Positions 16,712-25,738 are shown, counted from the first letter of the stretch. The stretch: 64,000 nt of DNA from Paraburkholderia sp. DHOC27 (GCF_003429005.1 NZ_QVQV01000008.1:310001-374000), one strand, 5' to 3'. Numbers and translations are program-made. Notes: generated by a model from the sequence alone, not told the origin.

Positions 16712-18496
16712 ATGATCCAGCAAAAGAAATCGCCTCCGCGCGCCGCCCATGCGCCCACCGCGACGCATCCTTTACTCGCCTCGCGCCTGCCCGCGTGGCG
16801 ATCGTCGTTCGTCATCCTGCTGGTGCTGGCGGCCTTCGGCTCGCTGGCGGGCCGTGCCTTCTGGATACAGGTCGTCAACCGGAATTTTTATGTGGTTGAG
16901 GGGCAAAAGCGCTATCAACGCACCATCGAACTGGACGCCACCCGTGGACGCATTGTCGATCGCAACGGCTCGATGCTCGCCGTCAGCCTCGCCTCGTACG
17001 AAATCTGGGCCGCGCCGCCGCAAATCGAAGCCAGCGCCATCGCGCCGCTCGCAACCCTGCTCGACATGCCGCGCGCGGAATTGCAGCGGCGCCTCGCCGG
17101 CGACAGGCGCTTCGTGCTGCTCAAGCGTCAGGTGGATGCGGACACGGCGGCTGCGATCGACAAGCTCGCAATCGCGGGCATCACGCGCATCGCCGACTCG
17201 AAGCGCTTCTATCCGGAAGGCGAATCGGCGGCGCACGTGGTCGGCTTCACGGACAGTGAGGACAACGGTCAGGAGGGCATCGAACTGGCGGCTGACCCGC
17301 AGTTGACCGGCGAGTCCGGCGAGCGCGAAGTGGTGCGCGACCGGCTGGGCCGCGCGGTGTTCGACACGCGGCCGCTGATCCCGCCACACAACGGCGCGAC
17401 GGTGCGGCTGACCATCGACCGTCGCATTCAGCAACTCGCCTACGCGCAACTGAAGACGGCAGTCGCAAAGCACAACGCGGAAGCGGGCAGCGTCGTCGTG
17501 CTGGACGCGCGCAACGGCGAAATCCTCGCGCTCGCCAACTATCCGAGCTTCGATCCAAACGACCGCACGCGGCTAACGGGGCGGCAACTGCGCAATCGCG
17601 CGGTGGTGGACACGTTCGAACCAGGTTCGACGATCAAACCCCTGGTGGTGGCGCTGTCCATGGACGCGGGCAAGGTCGGGCCGCAAAGTCGCATCGATAC
17701 GTCGCCAGGCTGGTACAGGATCGGGCCGGCGGTGATCCACGATACGTCGAATCACGGCGTCATCAGCGTCGCCGAGGCCGTGCAGAAATCGAGCAACATC
17801 GCGCTGGCGAAGCTGGCGCTCAATCTGCCCGCCGGGACGATCTGGGCGAAATATCAGGACTATGGACTCGGGCTCAAGCCGGAGCTGACATTTCCCGGCG
17901 TTGCCGCGGGCAAGGTGCGTCCGTTCAAGCGCTGGCGCCCCATCGAGCAGGCCACGATGGCCTATGGATACGGGCTCTCCACATCGCTGTTGCAACTCGC
18001 GCAGATGTACACGGCGTATGCGGGCGACGGCACGCTGCAACCGGTTCGGCTGTTGTTCAGCAATCCTCCCGATGCACCGTCACCGGAAAGCGCGCCGGGC
18101 CATGCCCGATCGTCGACGGATCAGGTGGCAAGCGAGAGCCCGAGTGCGGGCAGCGGCCGCGCGGTCACCACGCCCGCCAGCGCACGGGCGATCCGCGCGA
18201 TGCTGGAAATGACGGTGGGCGCAGGCGGCACCGGGCAGGCAGCGGCAGTGGCGGGCTACCGGGTGGGCGGCAAGACGGGGACCGCACGCAAGCAGATCGG
18301 CGCAACGTACGCGAAGAACCGTTACCGCGCGCTGTTCGTCGGCATGGCGCCCATGAGCGACCCGCGCCTGATCGTCGCCGTCATGATCGACGACCCGGCC
18401 GGCAAGGCGTTCTACGGCGGGACGGTCGCCGGTCCGGTGTTCGGCGCCGTGGCAGGCGGCGCGTTGCAGTTGCTGGGGGTGCCGCCGGATGCTTGA
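16712..18496 (+). CDS. ftsI: Penicillin-binding protein 3 / FtsI-type peptidoglycan transpeptidase (probable paralogue)
   Basis: A 594-residue class B penicillin-binding protein. One membrane segment at about residues 31-50 (SFVILLVLAAFGSLAGRAFW) anchors it in the inner membrane. The dimerisation domain begins RGRIVDRNGSMLAVSLASYE. The transpeptidase motifs are STIKP (catalytic serine, in FEPGSTIKPLVVALSMD), SSN (QKSSNIALAKLAL) and KTGTARK. Residues about 440-475 (PDAPSPESAPGHARSSTDQ) form a low-complexity insertion before the KTG motif. Division FtsI normally sits in the dcw cluster; here it stands alone between a chemoreceptor and a GGDEF gene, so I infer a second copy with an accessory or conditional role. 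No strong ribosome site precedes the ATG. Confidence 0.9.
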   Translation: MIQQKKSPPRAAHAPTATHPLLASRLPAWRSSFVILLVLAAFGSLAGRAFWIQVVNRNFYVVEGQKRYQRTIELDATRGRIVDRNGSMLAVSLASYEIWAAPPQIEASAIAPLATLLDMPRAELQRRLAGDRRFVLLKRQVDADTAAAIDKLAIAGITRIADSKRFYPEGESAAHVVGFTDSEDNGQEGIELAADPQLTGESGEREVVRDRLGRAVFDTRPLIPPHNGATVRLTIDRRIQQLAYAQLKTAVAKHNAEAGSVVVLDARNGEILALANYPSFDPNDRTRLTGRQLRNRAVVDTFEPGSTIKPLVVALSMDAGKVGPQSRIDTSPGWYRIGPAVIHDTSNHGVISVAEAVQKSSNIALAKLALNLPAGTIWAKYQDYGLGLKPELTFPGVAAGKVRPFKRWRPIEQATMAYGYGLSTSLLQLAQMYTAYAGDGTLQPVRLLFSNPPDAPSPESAPGHARSSTDQVASESPSAGSGRAVTTPASARAIRAMLEMTVGAGGTGQAAAVAGYRVGGKTGTARKQIGATYAKNRYRALFVGMAPMSDPRLIVAVMIDDPAGKAFYGGTVAGPVFGAVAGGALQLLGVPPDA

Positions 18497-18533
18497 TGGG
18501 GGGTGATGGACGGGGCGAGGGCCGACATCACCT

Positions 18534-19730
18534 CTAAACCAGACCGGCGTCCGCCTCGTGCGGTTTCGCCGCACCGCCTTCGAACACCTCTACCCGATTC
18601 CGCCCGTTGTTCTTGGCCTGGTACATCGCCCGATCCGCTTCCTCGAGCAACGCCTGGCCCAGCTCCGCGGCCTGGTGTGCCCCACCACGTATCACACGCG
18701 CCGTCACGCCGATCGACACCGTCAGCGCAATGCGTGCGCCCTCGTCGTCCTGCAATTCCAGCAGTTCCACCGCATGACGCACGCGCTCTGCGGCGATCAG
18801 CGCGTCCGAACGATCGCCCTGCAAGAGCGCAGCGAACTCTTCTCCGCCGTAGCGCGCAAGCGTGTCGCCAAGGCGCACTTGCTGCCGCACGCAGGCCGCC
18901 ACGGCGGCGAGCGCACGGTCGCCGGTCAGGTGACCGTAGGTGTCGTTGATGCGCTTGAAGCAATCCACGTCGATGAACAGGCACGCCACCGGCAGCGAGT
19001 AACGCGCCGCCCGCTGGATCTCCTCGCGCAGGCGCTCATCGAAATAGCGGCGGTTCGACAAGCCCGTGAGCGGGTCCGTCATGCCGAGCTGCTTGAGCCG
19101 TTCGCGATGCGCGACATTGTCGAGACTTGCCGTGACGATGCTCGCAAAGCGTTCGAGGATGTCGGTGGCCATGCCTTCGCCAAAGCGTCCCGCGTCCTGA
19201 CTGCCGAGGCACAGATAGCCAGAAAGCTGTCCACCAGCCGCCAGCGGCAGCACGATCGCACTCGCCGGTAGCGCCGCCGCGTCGAACAACGCTGTCTGTG
19301 CCGGTTCGTCCATCTCGCTCACACGCCCGAGCCACGGCCGGCCGGTTTCGCACAGGCGTGCCGCCGCCGAACCGCCCTCGCGGCCAGTCTTCAGATTGCG
19401 TTGATTGAGCGCGCGCAAGGCACCGGGGTCGAGCAGATCGCGCAGGATCGGCGTGCGCTCGTCCAGCCAGATCGACACGCTCGCCAGCGCGAACTCCTGC
19501 GGCAGGTGATCGAACAGCGTGGCGAGGAACGAAGCGAAATCCTGAGCACCGATCAAACACAACTCCACGTTCTGGAAGCGGCGCAGCGTGCGCTCGTTGT
19601 GCTGCACGGTATCGACCAGTGCGCGCAGGCGGTCGGAGAGTGGCGTTTGAGCGAGATTGGTCACGTTATAGGGGTAGCGGCCCTGGGGCGAAGCGGAGTC
19701 GGCTGCTCCAACGCCTTTTATAACGGCCAT
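18534..19730 (-). CDS. Diguanylate cyclase with N-terminal DUF484/GAF-like domain
   Basis: A roughly 398-residue soluble protein. Residues about 40-225 resemble DUF484/GAF modules (RRFQNVELCLIGAQDFASFL, LDNVAHRERLKQLG). Residues about 230-385 are a GGDEF domain: DPLTGLSNRRYFDERL, CLFIDVDCFKRINDTYGHLTGD and the active-site GGEEF in ARYGGEEFAALL. It should make cyclic di-GMP from GTP. The inhibitory-site RxxD five residues before GGEEF is absent (there it reads DTLAR), so product inhibition may be weak. The start is uncertain: ATG at 19730 has no good ribosome site, the frame runs to 19808, and a GTG inside is possible. It is convergent with ftsI, 37 bp away. Confidence 0.87.
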   Translation of the reverse strand: MAVIKGVGAADSASPQGRYPYNVTNLAQTPLSDRLRALVDTVQHNERTLRRFQNVELCLIGAQDFASFLATLFDHLPQEFALASVSIWLDERTPILRDLLDPGALRALNQRNLKTGREGGSAAARLCETGRPWLGRVSEMDEPAQTALFDAAALPASAIVLPLAAGGQLSGYLCLGSQDAGRFGEGMATDILERFASIVTASLDNVAHRERLKQLGMTDPLTGLSNRRYFDERLREEIQRAARYSLPVACLFIDVDCFKRINDTYGHLTGDRALAAVAACVRQQVRLGDTLARYGGEEFAALLQGDRSDALIAAERVRHAVELLELQDDEGARIALTVSIGVTARVIRGGAHQAAELGQALLEEADRAMYQAKNNGRNRVEVFEGGAAKPHEADAGLV

Positions 19731-19986
19731 TCCAGCCCGGTCTTGAGGGCAACGTTGCAACGCCGCGCCGCGATTCCTTACATTTTCGCTTCCAAAAAAT
19801 AACATCAATGTAAGAAAAGCGTCTCTATAGCTTCATCACTAAATGGTTCAATTCGAACGCTTCAATCACGTCCCCGGTAGGTCTGCATCGCTTGCGAACT
19901 GCGTGTGGGTAATCCGCGCAATACATCAAGCCGGTGTCACCCGACCTGAAAAAACGAAAAGCCAACACCTTTGGGAGTTACGTTAA

Positions 19987-21657
19987 ATGTTGCGTCGAGC
20001 CTTGATTGCCTTACCCAGCGCCGGTTTGGCGTTAGCACTGTTCGCCTGCGGCGGCAGCAGCAACAGCATTAAGCCCTCCGCGCAGGATGCGCTGAAGACG
20101 GCCACCCCGATCAAGCATCTCGTCGTGATCTACGGTGAGAACATCTCGTTCGACCACTACTTCGGCTCCTATCCGGTCGCCGCAAACGTGTCCGGTGAAC
20201 CGAGCTTCACGGCTGCTACGGCGACGCCGTCGGTCAACGGCCTGAGCGGCACGCTGCTCACCGCCAATCCGAACTTCACCAACACGCTGAACGGCGCGGG
20301 CGCCTTCAACCCGTTCCGTCTCGACCGCACCCAGGCGGCCACGGCTGACCAGAACCACGCCTACACGGCCGAGCAGCAAGCCTACGATAACGGCCGCGCC
20401 GACCTGTTCCCGAAGTTCACGGGTAATGGTACGAGCGGCGGCGCCGGCGCGTTCGGTACGACCGGCCAGGTGATGGGCTACTTCGACGGCAACACGGTCA
20501 CGGCCCTGTGGAACTACGCGCAGAAGTTCTCGATGAACGACAACGCGTACACGACGGACTACGGTCCTTCGACGCCGGGTGCACTGGATGTCGTGTCGGG
20601 CCAGACCAACGGCTTCCAGATCGTCAAGACCAGCGCGCAGCCGTCGACGCTCGCCAAGGCTTCGTACTACATCAATGACGGCCAGGGCGGCTACACGCTG
20701 ATCGGCGACGTCGATCCGGCCAACGATACCTGCTCCAGCACGACCGACACCGGCATGCTGACGGGCAAGAACATCGGCGACCTGATGAACGCCCAGGGCA
20801 TCACGTGGGGCGGCTTCATGGGCGGCTTCAACCTGAGCGAATCGAACTCGAATGGCACCACGGGCTGCAAGCGCAGCACGCTCGCCACGGCAGTCGGCGC
20901 GTCCACGGCGGATTACGTCCCGCACCACAACTGGTTCCAGTATTACGCGTCGACGTCCAACCCGACCCACGCCCGCCCGAGCTCGACGGCCGCGATCGGC
21001 TCGAGCCTCGAAACGGACGGCAAGACGGCTGAACCGGCTAACCACGAGTACGACACGGACGACTTCTTCGCCGCCGTGCAGGCAGGCAACTTCCCGTCGG
21101 TGAGCTTCCTCAAGGCACCGGCTGCGCAAGACGGCCACGCCGGCTACTCGGACCCGCTCGACGAACAGATGTTCGAGACCAAGGTGGTCAACTTCCTGGA
21201 GCAGCAAAAGGACTGGTCGAGCACGGCTGTCATCATCACGTATGACGACTCGGACGGCTGGTACGACCACGCCTACACCACGCCGACGCACGCTTCGTTC
21301 GACAGCCAGGTCGACCAGCTGAACGGCGCCGGTGTTTGCGGCACGGGCACGGCAACGACGGGTGTCAACGGCGCCGCGGTCAATGGCCGTTGCGGTCCGG
21401 GTACGCGCATTCCGTTCATCGTGATTTCGCCGTGGGCCAACGTCAACTACGTGGACCACACGCCGATCGACCAGACCTCGGTGGTGCGCTTCATCGAAGA
21501 CAACTGGCTCGGCGGCGCGCGTCTCGGCGGCGGTTCGTTCGACTCGACCTCGGGCAGCATCATGGGCATGTTCAACTTCAGCGGCAGCGGCAACAACCCG
21601 GTCCTCTATCTGGACGAGAACCTGGGTACGCAGGTCGCCACGCCGCCTGCCCTGTAA
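19987..21657 (+). CDS. AcpA-like acid phosphatase / phospholipase C family lipoprotein
   Basis: A 556-residue exported phosphoesterase. The N-terminus (MLRRALIALPSAGLALALFACGGSS shortened here) is a lipoprotein signal with the likely lipid-bearing cysteine in LFACGG. Family motifs follow: IKHLVVIYGENISFDHYFGS around residue 45, VITYDDSDGWYDHAY around residue 415, and GPGTRIPFIVISPWA around residue 470, with metal-ligand Asp/His residues as in the PF04185 phosphoesterases. Such enzymes hydrolyse phosphomonoesters or phospholipids in the periplasm or outside the cell. GGGAG lies upstream of the ATG. A strong terminator follows, and the next gene is a di-haem peroxidase on the same strand. Confidence 0.9.
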   Translation: MLRRALIALPSAGLALALFACGGSSNSIKPSAQDALKTATPIKHLVVIYGENISFDHYFGSYPVAANVSGEPSFTAATATPSVNGLSGTLLTANPNFTNTLNGAGAFNPFRLDRTQAATADQNHAYTAEQQAYDNGRADLFPKFTGNGTSGGAGAFGTTGQVMGYFDGNTVTALWNYAQKFSMNDNAYTTDYGPSTPGALDVVSGQTNGFQIVKTSAQPSTLAKASYYINDGQGGYTLIGDVDPANDTCSSTTDTGMLTGKNIGDLMNAQGITWGGFMGGFNLSESNSNGTTGCKRSTLATAVGASTADYVPHHNWFQYYASTSNPTHARPSSTAAIGSSLETDGKTAEPANHEYDTDDFFAAVQAGNFPSVSFLKAPAAQDGHAGYSDPLDEQMFETKVVNFLEQQKDWSSTAVIITYDDSDGWYDHAYTTPTHASFDSQVDQLNGAGVCGTGTATTGVNGAAVNGRCGPGTRIPFIVISPWANVNYVDHTPIDQTSVVRFIEDNWLGGARLGGGSFDSTSGSIMGMFNFSGSGNNPVLYLDENLGTQVATPPAL

Positions 21658-21726
21658 AAGCACGCAGCAGCACGCAGACCCGTCCGGGCGGACCTTTCGC
21701 CCGGGCCGGGATCGGGCGTAGCGGTG

Positions 21727-21771
21727 CCGTGTTGCGGCCTTCACCGGCGGCAACACGGTTTTCATTTTTTT
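21727..21771 (+). terminator. Rho-independent terminator of the phosphoesterase gene
   Basis: CCGTGTTGC (21727-21735) pairs with GCAACACGG (21750-21758). It is followed directly by TTTTCATTTTTTT. It lies between the phosphoesterase stop and the peroxidase start, so the peroxidase may need its own promoter or readthrough. Confidence 0.85.
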
Positions 21772-21799
21772 GGTCGCGCAAGCGTAGTGAATCGAAACT

Positions 21800-23230
21800 A
21801 TGACCGAGCTTTCCACCTCGCCTCTGAACACCCCTCCCCTTGGTGCCCCGCCCGCCCGCAACGGCCGCCGTCTGCTCGTGCAGATCGCGCTCGGCGTGGT
21901 GATCGCGGCCGTTGGCTTTAGCGCGTTCGCTGTCGTGTTCCCCGAAAAGACACCGGACGCGGTGGGTGAGATCGTCGAGAACCTGACTGGCGCGAACCCG
22001 CATCCCATCGTGTTGCAAAGGGCGCCAGTGCAGCCATTGAGCGCGGTGGCGCAGCTTGGCAAACAGATGTTCTTCGATCCGTCGCTGTCCGCTTCGGGAC
22101 GGCAATCCTGCGCGTCCTGCCACAGCCCGGACCATGCTTATGGACCGCCCAACAATCTGTCCGCACAACTGGGCGGCGCGGACCTGAAGCTGCAGGGCTA
22201 TCGTCCGCCGCCTTCGCTGATGTACCTGAACCGTCAGCCCAATTTCAGCATCGGCCCGGATGCCGGTGAGAACGACACGCCGGTCAGCGTCGCGCAACTC
22301 GCGACGCAGAACGCCGGTGTGCAGAAAGCGCAAAAGACCGCGGGCACCGCGCCGGCTGCGGCGCAGATGGTGCCGCAAGGTGGCTTTTTCTGGGACGGCC
22401 GCGCCGACACGTTGCAGCAACAGGCCTCCGGTCCGATGCTGAACCCCGTCGAAATGGCCAACACGAGCCTCGACGAAGTGGCGCACAAGCTCGACAAGTC
22501 GGCTTACCGCAAGGTCTTCCTGCAGCTCTTCGGACCCAACGTCTTCAAGGACCCTCAACTGGTGGTCTCCGAAGCCATGTTTGCGATTGCGCGTTATCAG
22601 TTCGAGGACAACTCGTTCCATCCTTACACCAGCAAGTACGACTACTGGCTGGAGGGCAAGGCGCGTCTCTCGCAGGCTGAACTGCGCGGACTACATCTGT
22701 TCAACGACCCGGACAAGGCGAATTGCGCCGGCTGCCATTTGTCGAAGCCGAGCCCCGATGGCTTTGCGCCGATCTTCACCGATTACCAGTACGAAGCACT
22801 GGCGTTGCCGCGCAACCCTGCGTTGCAGCAGAACAAGGACCCGCACTTCTTCGACATCGGCATTTGCGGACCTTTCCGCACCGACCTGACGGACCAGAAG
22901 CAATACTGCAGCATGTTCCTCACGCCGACGCTGCGTAATTCGGCGACGCGCCAGGTGTTCTTCCATAACGGCGTGTATCACACGCTCGACCAGGTCATGA
23001 CGTTCTACAACGTGCGTAATACCGACCCGGGCAAGATCTATCCGCGTGGACCCGATGGCAAGGTGCAGCAGTTCAACGACATTCCGCCGCAATATCTGGC
23101 GAACGTGGACTTCACCGATGCGCCGTTCGATCGCAAGTTCGGTGAGAAGCCGGCGATGACCGATCAGGACATGCGCGACATCATTGCCTTTCTGCAAACA
23201 CTTAACGATGGCTACCAGGTGAATCGTTAA
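21800..23230 (+). CDS. Di-haem cytochrome c peroxidase (CcpA/MauG family)
   Basis: A 476-residue protein with an N-terminal membrane anchor or uncleaved signal (RLLVQIALGVVIAAVGFSAFAVVF, residues 24-47). It carries two c-type haem motifs: CASCH (SCASCHSPDHAYG, about residue 101) and CAGCH (NCAGCHLSKPSPDG, about residue 313). FFWDGRADTLQQQA and TPTLRNSATRQVFFHNGVY are further hallmarks of bacterial di-haem peroxidases. It should act in the periplasm, reducing hydrogen peroxide with electrons from small cytochromes, or as a MauG-like oxidase. Pairing with an AcpA-like phosphoesterase is a gene order I recall from other Burkholderiales but did not verify. Confidence 0.9.
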   Translation: MTELSTSPLNTPPLGAPPARNGRRLLVQIALGVVIAAVGFSAFAVVFPEKTPDAVGEIVENLTGANPHPIVLQRAPVQPLSAVAQLGKQMFFDPSLSASGRQSCASCHSPDHAYGPPNNLSAQLGGADLKLQGYRPPPSLMYLNRQPNFSIGPDAGENDTPVSVAQLATQNAGVQKAQKTAGTAPAAAQMVPQGGFFWDGRADTLQQQASGPMLNPVEMANTSLDEVAHKLDKSAYRKVFLQLFGPNVFKDPQLVVSEAMFAIARYQFEDNSFHPYTSKYDYWLEGKARLSQAELRGLHLFNDPDKANCAGCHLSKPSPDGFAPIFTDYQYEALALPRNPALQQNKDPHFFDIGICGPFRTDLTDQKQYCSMFLTPTLRNSATRQVFFHNGVYHTLDQVMTFYNVRNTDPGKIYPRGPDGKVQQFNDIPPQYLANVDFTDAPFDRKFGEKPAMTDQDMRDIIAFLQTLNDGYQVNR

Positions 23231-23237
23231 GTTGTGC

Positions 23238-23276
23238 AAGCCAGACAGATTTCTATGTCCGTTTTAAGTCTGGCTT
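23238..23276 (+). terminator. Possible terminator after the peroxidase gene
   Basis: AAGCCAGAC (23238-23246) pairs with GTCTGGCTT (23268-23276) around a 21-nt loop, followed by AATTCTT. It lies 7 bp past the stop codon. The large loop and poor T-tract lower confidence. Confidence 0.45.
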
Positions 23277-23412
23277 AATTCTTCCCTGCAAACATGGCGC
23301 TCAACATCCCCTGTTGAGCCGCCAGAGCATCGGCGGCGTCTTTTTCCCAGAGGATGCCGCCGCGCGACGCGCAGAACGCCACGTGCCGCATGCATCGCAA
23401 GATGAAGTGCAT
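23275..23412 (-). CDS. Possible small hypothetical protein (45 aa)
   Basis: Minus-strand open frame whose product includes RHVAFCASRGGILWEKDAAD and ends AMFAGKN. Third codon positions are GC-rich, as in real genes of this genome. The ribosome site (GCAGGG) is too close to the ATG to be convincing, and the stop overlaps the peroxidase terminator hairpin. It is divergent from the 85-residue gene that starts 25 bp away. I recognise no family; it may be a chance open frame. Confidence 0.25.
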   Translation of the reverse strand: MHFILRCMRHVAFCASRGGILWEKDAADALAAQQGMLSAMFAGKN

Positions 23413-23436
23413 CCCTGCGAGGGAAGATAACAAATC

Positions 23437-23694
23437 ATGGTTGAAGACGCGGTAATCGAACATCTGCAGGCCATGCCCGATAACAAATGGGTCGGCCAGA
23501 TTCAATCCTGCACGGTCTCGGACCCATTGCAGCCGCCGTGGGGGCGCTCTTACCGGCTCGTCGAATGGACGATCAAGCACGTGCCCGAATCATGCCGGCG
23601 CGTGGTGCCCGCCGAGAGCACGCCACTCGAAATCGCTCAGGCCGTGGTCTCGCACATCCCCGGACGCCGCTTTTGCCAGCACGGCGAGGGCTAA
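23437..23694 (+). CDS. Small hypothetical protein (85 aa)
   Basis: ATG at 23437, about 9 nt after GAGGGAAG. The product is a soluble 85-residue protein with WVGQIQSCTVSDPLQPPWG and RSYRLVEWTIKHVPESCRR in its middle. It has no signal peptide or membrane segment. Two cysteines in the first two thirds and one near the end are the only notable residues. It ends 40 bp before the convergent GFA-family gene. I do not recognise a domain; function unknown. Confidence 0.5.
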   Translation: MVEDAVIEHLQAMPDNKWVGQIQSCTVSDPLQPPWGRSYRLVEWTIKHVPESCRRVVPAESTPLEIAQAVVSHIPGRRFCQHGEG

Positions 23695-23734
23695 GGCTAG
23701 CGAAGGCCGACGCGGCAGCGTTTTCCAGCGCTGC

Positions 23735-24190
23735 TCAACCAGTGGCCGTGAGCGCTGGTTTGGCTGCGAGCGGTCGCGATTGCATGGGTCGCTGCGAGCG
23801 CGCTGTGATGCCTTCATTGCACGCGTCGTGGTGGTCGTCAGCCGCTGCTAGCTGCCCTGCTTCGCGCTCTGCTTCGCGGTCATCCTCGAGGCAAGCCGAC
23901 GAGATCGACACATATTCCCCGCCCAGACTCTGCGCATAGCCGCGCCGGAAACTCGCCACGCCGCACGCGCGGCAAAACAGATGGTGACCGTTACCCGTGC
24001 CGAACGGGCGATCGCCGAGTTCCGCTTCGTCGGTCAGCAAACGGAAGTCCCCCGCCTTGACGAGCGTCTCCCACGAACGCTGGTTTGCGCAGATCCAGCA
24101 ATGGCAGCGGCGCACACCGCTGTCTGGATCAATGTCCGCTTCGAATCGCACCTTGCCGCAACGGCAACTGCCCAGATAGGTCTTCTTCAT
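23735..24190 (-). CDS. GFA-family (glutathione-dependent formaldehyde-activating enzyme-like) zinc protein
   Basis: A 151-residue protein with the GFA/Mss4-like zinc-binding fold. The pattern is YLGSCRCGKVRFEADID at the N-terminus, RRCHCWICANQRSW at about residue 28, and HLFCRACGVASFRRGY at about residue 70; these cysteines bind zinc. The part after SISSACLEDD (about residue 100 onward) does not follow the usual family ending with its D-G-R-x-D/W segment; a vague echo (DDHHDACNE) is seen. The C-terminus may therefore be eroded. The ATG at 24190 was chosen because the fold starts directly after it. Enzymatic activity is unproven for most family members. Confidence 0.75.
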   Translation of the reverse strand: MKKTYLGSCRCGKVRFEADIDPDSGVRRCHCWICANQRSWETLVKAGDFRLLTDEAELGDRPFGTGNGHHLFCRACGVASFRRGYAQSLGGEYVSISSACLEDDREAEREAGQLAAADDHHDACNEGITARSQRPMQSRPLAAKPALTATG

Positions 24191-24769
24191 GGCCGGACTT
24201 CCGCAACCCGTGAGCGGGTCACGCTCCTGTGTGATGGTGAAGATCATTCTAGGGAGGGGCTGCTGCCAACGTAGTGTCAGTAGCCGGGCCGGCATGACGC
24301 GGTTCGCCAGTCTCGTGCTCAGCGGTTTTGTTTTGCAATGGTTGACAGTCGTGCATGGCGCTTATGCCTATGATGGGACATCGCATCGAGATGCATACCG
24401 CACGCCGACATGCCCTATCCGTACGACATCCTCACTGCCGTCTGCCTCTTTATCATCGTCGTGGGCGCGACGATTCTGCTCGTGCTCAGCTAGGGCCGCC
24501 TCGACCGTTTAGAACGCGTTGCTTGCCACGCGCGCTTCTCCGTTTAGCGCTCTCCCGGCGTGCCCGGCACCGAATCGCCAGATCGGCGACAATCGTCTTC
24601 TGCCCTTCGCCAACTGTTTTCCACGCTGCTGACGTGCAGCCGTCGAGGCCTTGCGCACAGCGCGGCCCGGGCACGCTATTCGCGACCTTCAACACCGTGC
24701 GCCTGCATCGCCTTAAGGATGCGGCACATCCTTCTCTTTGCGTGAGCAATCGAAACAGGAGTTTCCCAA
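24191..24769. other. Intergenic region with one possible microprotein
   Basis: This 579-bp region lies between the divergent GFA and SDR genes. It contains a 27-codon open frame for a hydrophobic peptide (listed separately). TTGACA is at 24342-24347 and TATGAT at 24369-24374; their 21-bp spacing is too long for a good promoter. Longer open frames here look non-coding. Confidence 0.4.
24410..24493 (+). CDS. Possible single-pass membrane microprotein (27 aa)
   Basis: The frame from ATG 24410 to TAG 24491-24493 encodes a peptide that opens MPYPYDILTAVCLF and closes ATILLVLS. It is almost entirely a membrane helix of about 18 residues after a short polar start. I see no good ribosome site, and the nearby TTGACA/TATGAT pair is poorly spaced. 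Small hydrophobic proteins of this size are often missed by gene finders. It could be chance; the strongest argument for it is the clean hydrophobic segment ended by a stop. Confidence 0.3.
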   Translation: MPYPYDILTAVCLFIIVVGATILLVLS

Positions 24770-25624
24770 ATGATGAACCGCGACAATCCCGTCTGGCTGA
24801 TTACAGGCTGCTCCACCGGCTTTGGCCGCGAGCTGGCGAAACTGGTGCTGGCGCGTGGCTGGCGAGCCGTGGTCACGGCGCGCGACCCGTCGAAGGTGGC
24901 GGACATTGCCGAAGGCCATGCCGACAACGCGCTCGTACTGCCGCTGGACGTCACCCAGCGCGACCAGATCGACGCGGCCGTCGCCCAAACGACGGAACGC
25001 TTCGGACGCATCGACGTGCTCGTGAATAACGCCGGTTATGGTTATCTCGCGGCCATCGAGGAAGGTGAGGACGGCGCGGTGCGCGACATGTTCGAGACCA
25101 ACGTGTTCGGCCTCGTCGACATGACCAAGGCCGTGCTGCCGCAAATGCGCAAGCAGCGCAGCGGCGTGATCGTCAACGTATCGTCGATTGGTGGCCTCAC
25201 CAGCTTTGCGGCGACCGGCTATTACCACGGCACCAAATACGCGGTGGAGGGCATTTCGGAATCACTGGCGCTCGAAGTGAAGCCGCTGGGTATCGACGTC
25301 ATCGTGGTCGAGCCCGGCCCGTTCCGCACCAACTGGGCGGGACCGTCGATCAAGCAATCCGCCGTCGTGATCGACGATTACGCGGGCACCGCCGGCGAGC
25401 GCCGCAAGCAGACCGCCGCGCGCAGCGGCAATCAGGCGGGCGACCCGGTGCGTGCCGCGCAGGCCATCATCGACGCCGCACTCTCCGACGCGCCGCCATT
25501 GCATCTGTTGCTCGGCAAGGCGGCACTGGAGCTTGGTCGCAAGAAGCTGGATGCGTTGCGCAAAGACTTCGATACGTGGGAAAAGACCACGCTCGGGGCG
25601 GACTATCCTGAGGCAGCGCAGTGA
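24770..25624 (+). CDS. Short-chain dehydrogenase/reductase (SDR)
   Basis: A 284-residue cytoplasmic NAD(P)-dependent oxidoreductase of the classical SDR family. The cofactor motif is TGCSTGFGREL (residues 12-22), the structural motif NNAGYGYL, and the catalytic residues are the serine in VNVSSIGG and Y-x-x-x-K in GYYHGTKYAVEG. The arginine in VTARDPSK suggests NADP preference. AGGAG precedes the ATG (MMNRDN). It resembles the SDRs that handle ketones or alcohols with a long C-terminal tail. It faces a minus-strand cluster (SYLF, CsbD, lipocalin, ECF sigma, MerR). In light-responsive loci of other proteobacteria an SDR often accompanies a lipocalin and a LitR-type regulator, so it may share that regulation. 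Confidence 0.9.
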   Translation: MMNRDNPVWLITGCSTGFGRELAKLVLARGWRAVVTARDPSKVADIAEGHADNALVLPLDVTQRDQIDAAVAQTTERFGRIDVLVNNAGYGYLAAIEEGEDGAVRDMFETNVFGLVDMTKAVLPQMRKQRSGVIVNVSSIGGLTSFAATGYYHGTKYAVEGISESLALEVKPLGIDVIVVEPGPFRTNWAGPSIKQSAVVIDDYAGTAGERRKQTAARSGNQAGDPVRAAQAIIDAALSDAPPLHLLLGKAALELGRKKLDALRKDFDTWEKTTLGADYPEAAQ

Positions 25625-25738
25625 ACCGAGAAACGAGTTGAAAAACGCGTTGAAACGCCGCGCACAATGAGCAAGCGGCGTGCAGGTCACTCAAGACCCG
25701 CCCGCCGCTGTTTCAGCCTGATGCGCTACTCGAACGCG

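Noticed and set aside
20032..22062. Minus-strand open frame of 676 codons opposite the phosphoesterase and peroxidase genes
   Set aside because: Its product is Arg/Val-rich without any domain, and it lies antisense to two well-supported genes. It is a high-GC shadow frame.
24342..24374. TTGACA and TATGAT as a sigma-70 promoter
   Set aside because: The spacing of 21 bp is outside the workable range; kept only as a remark.
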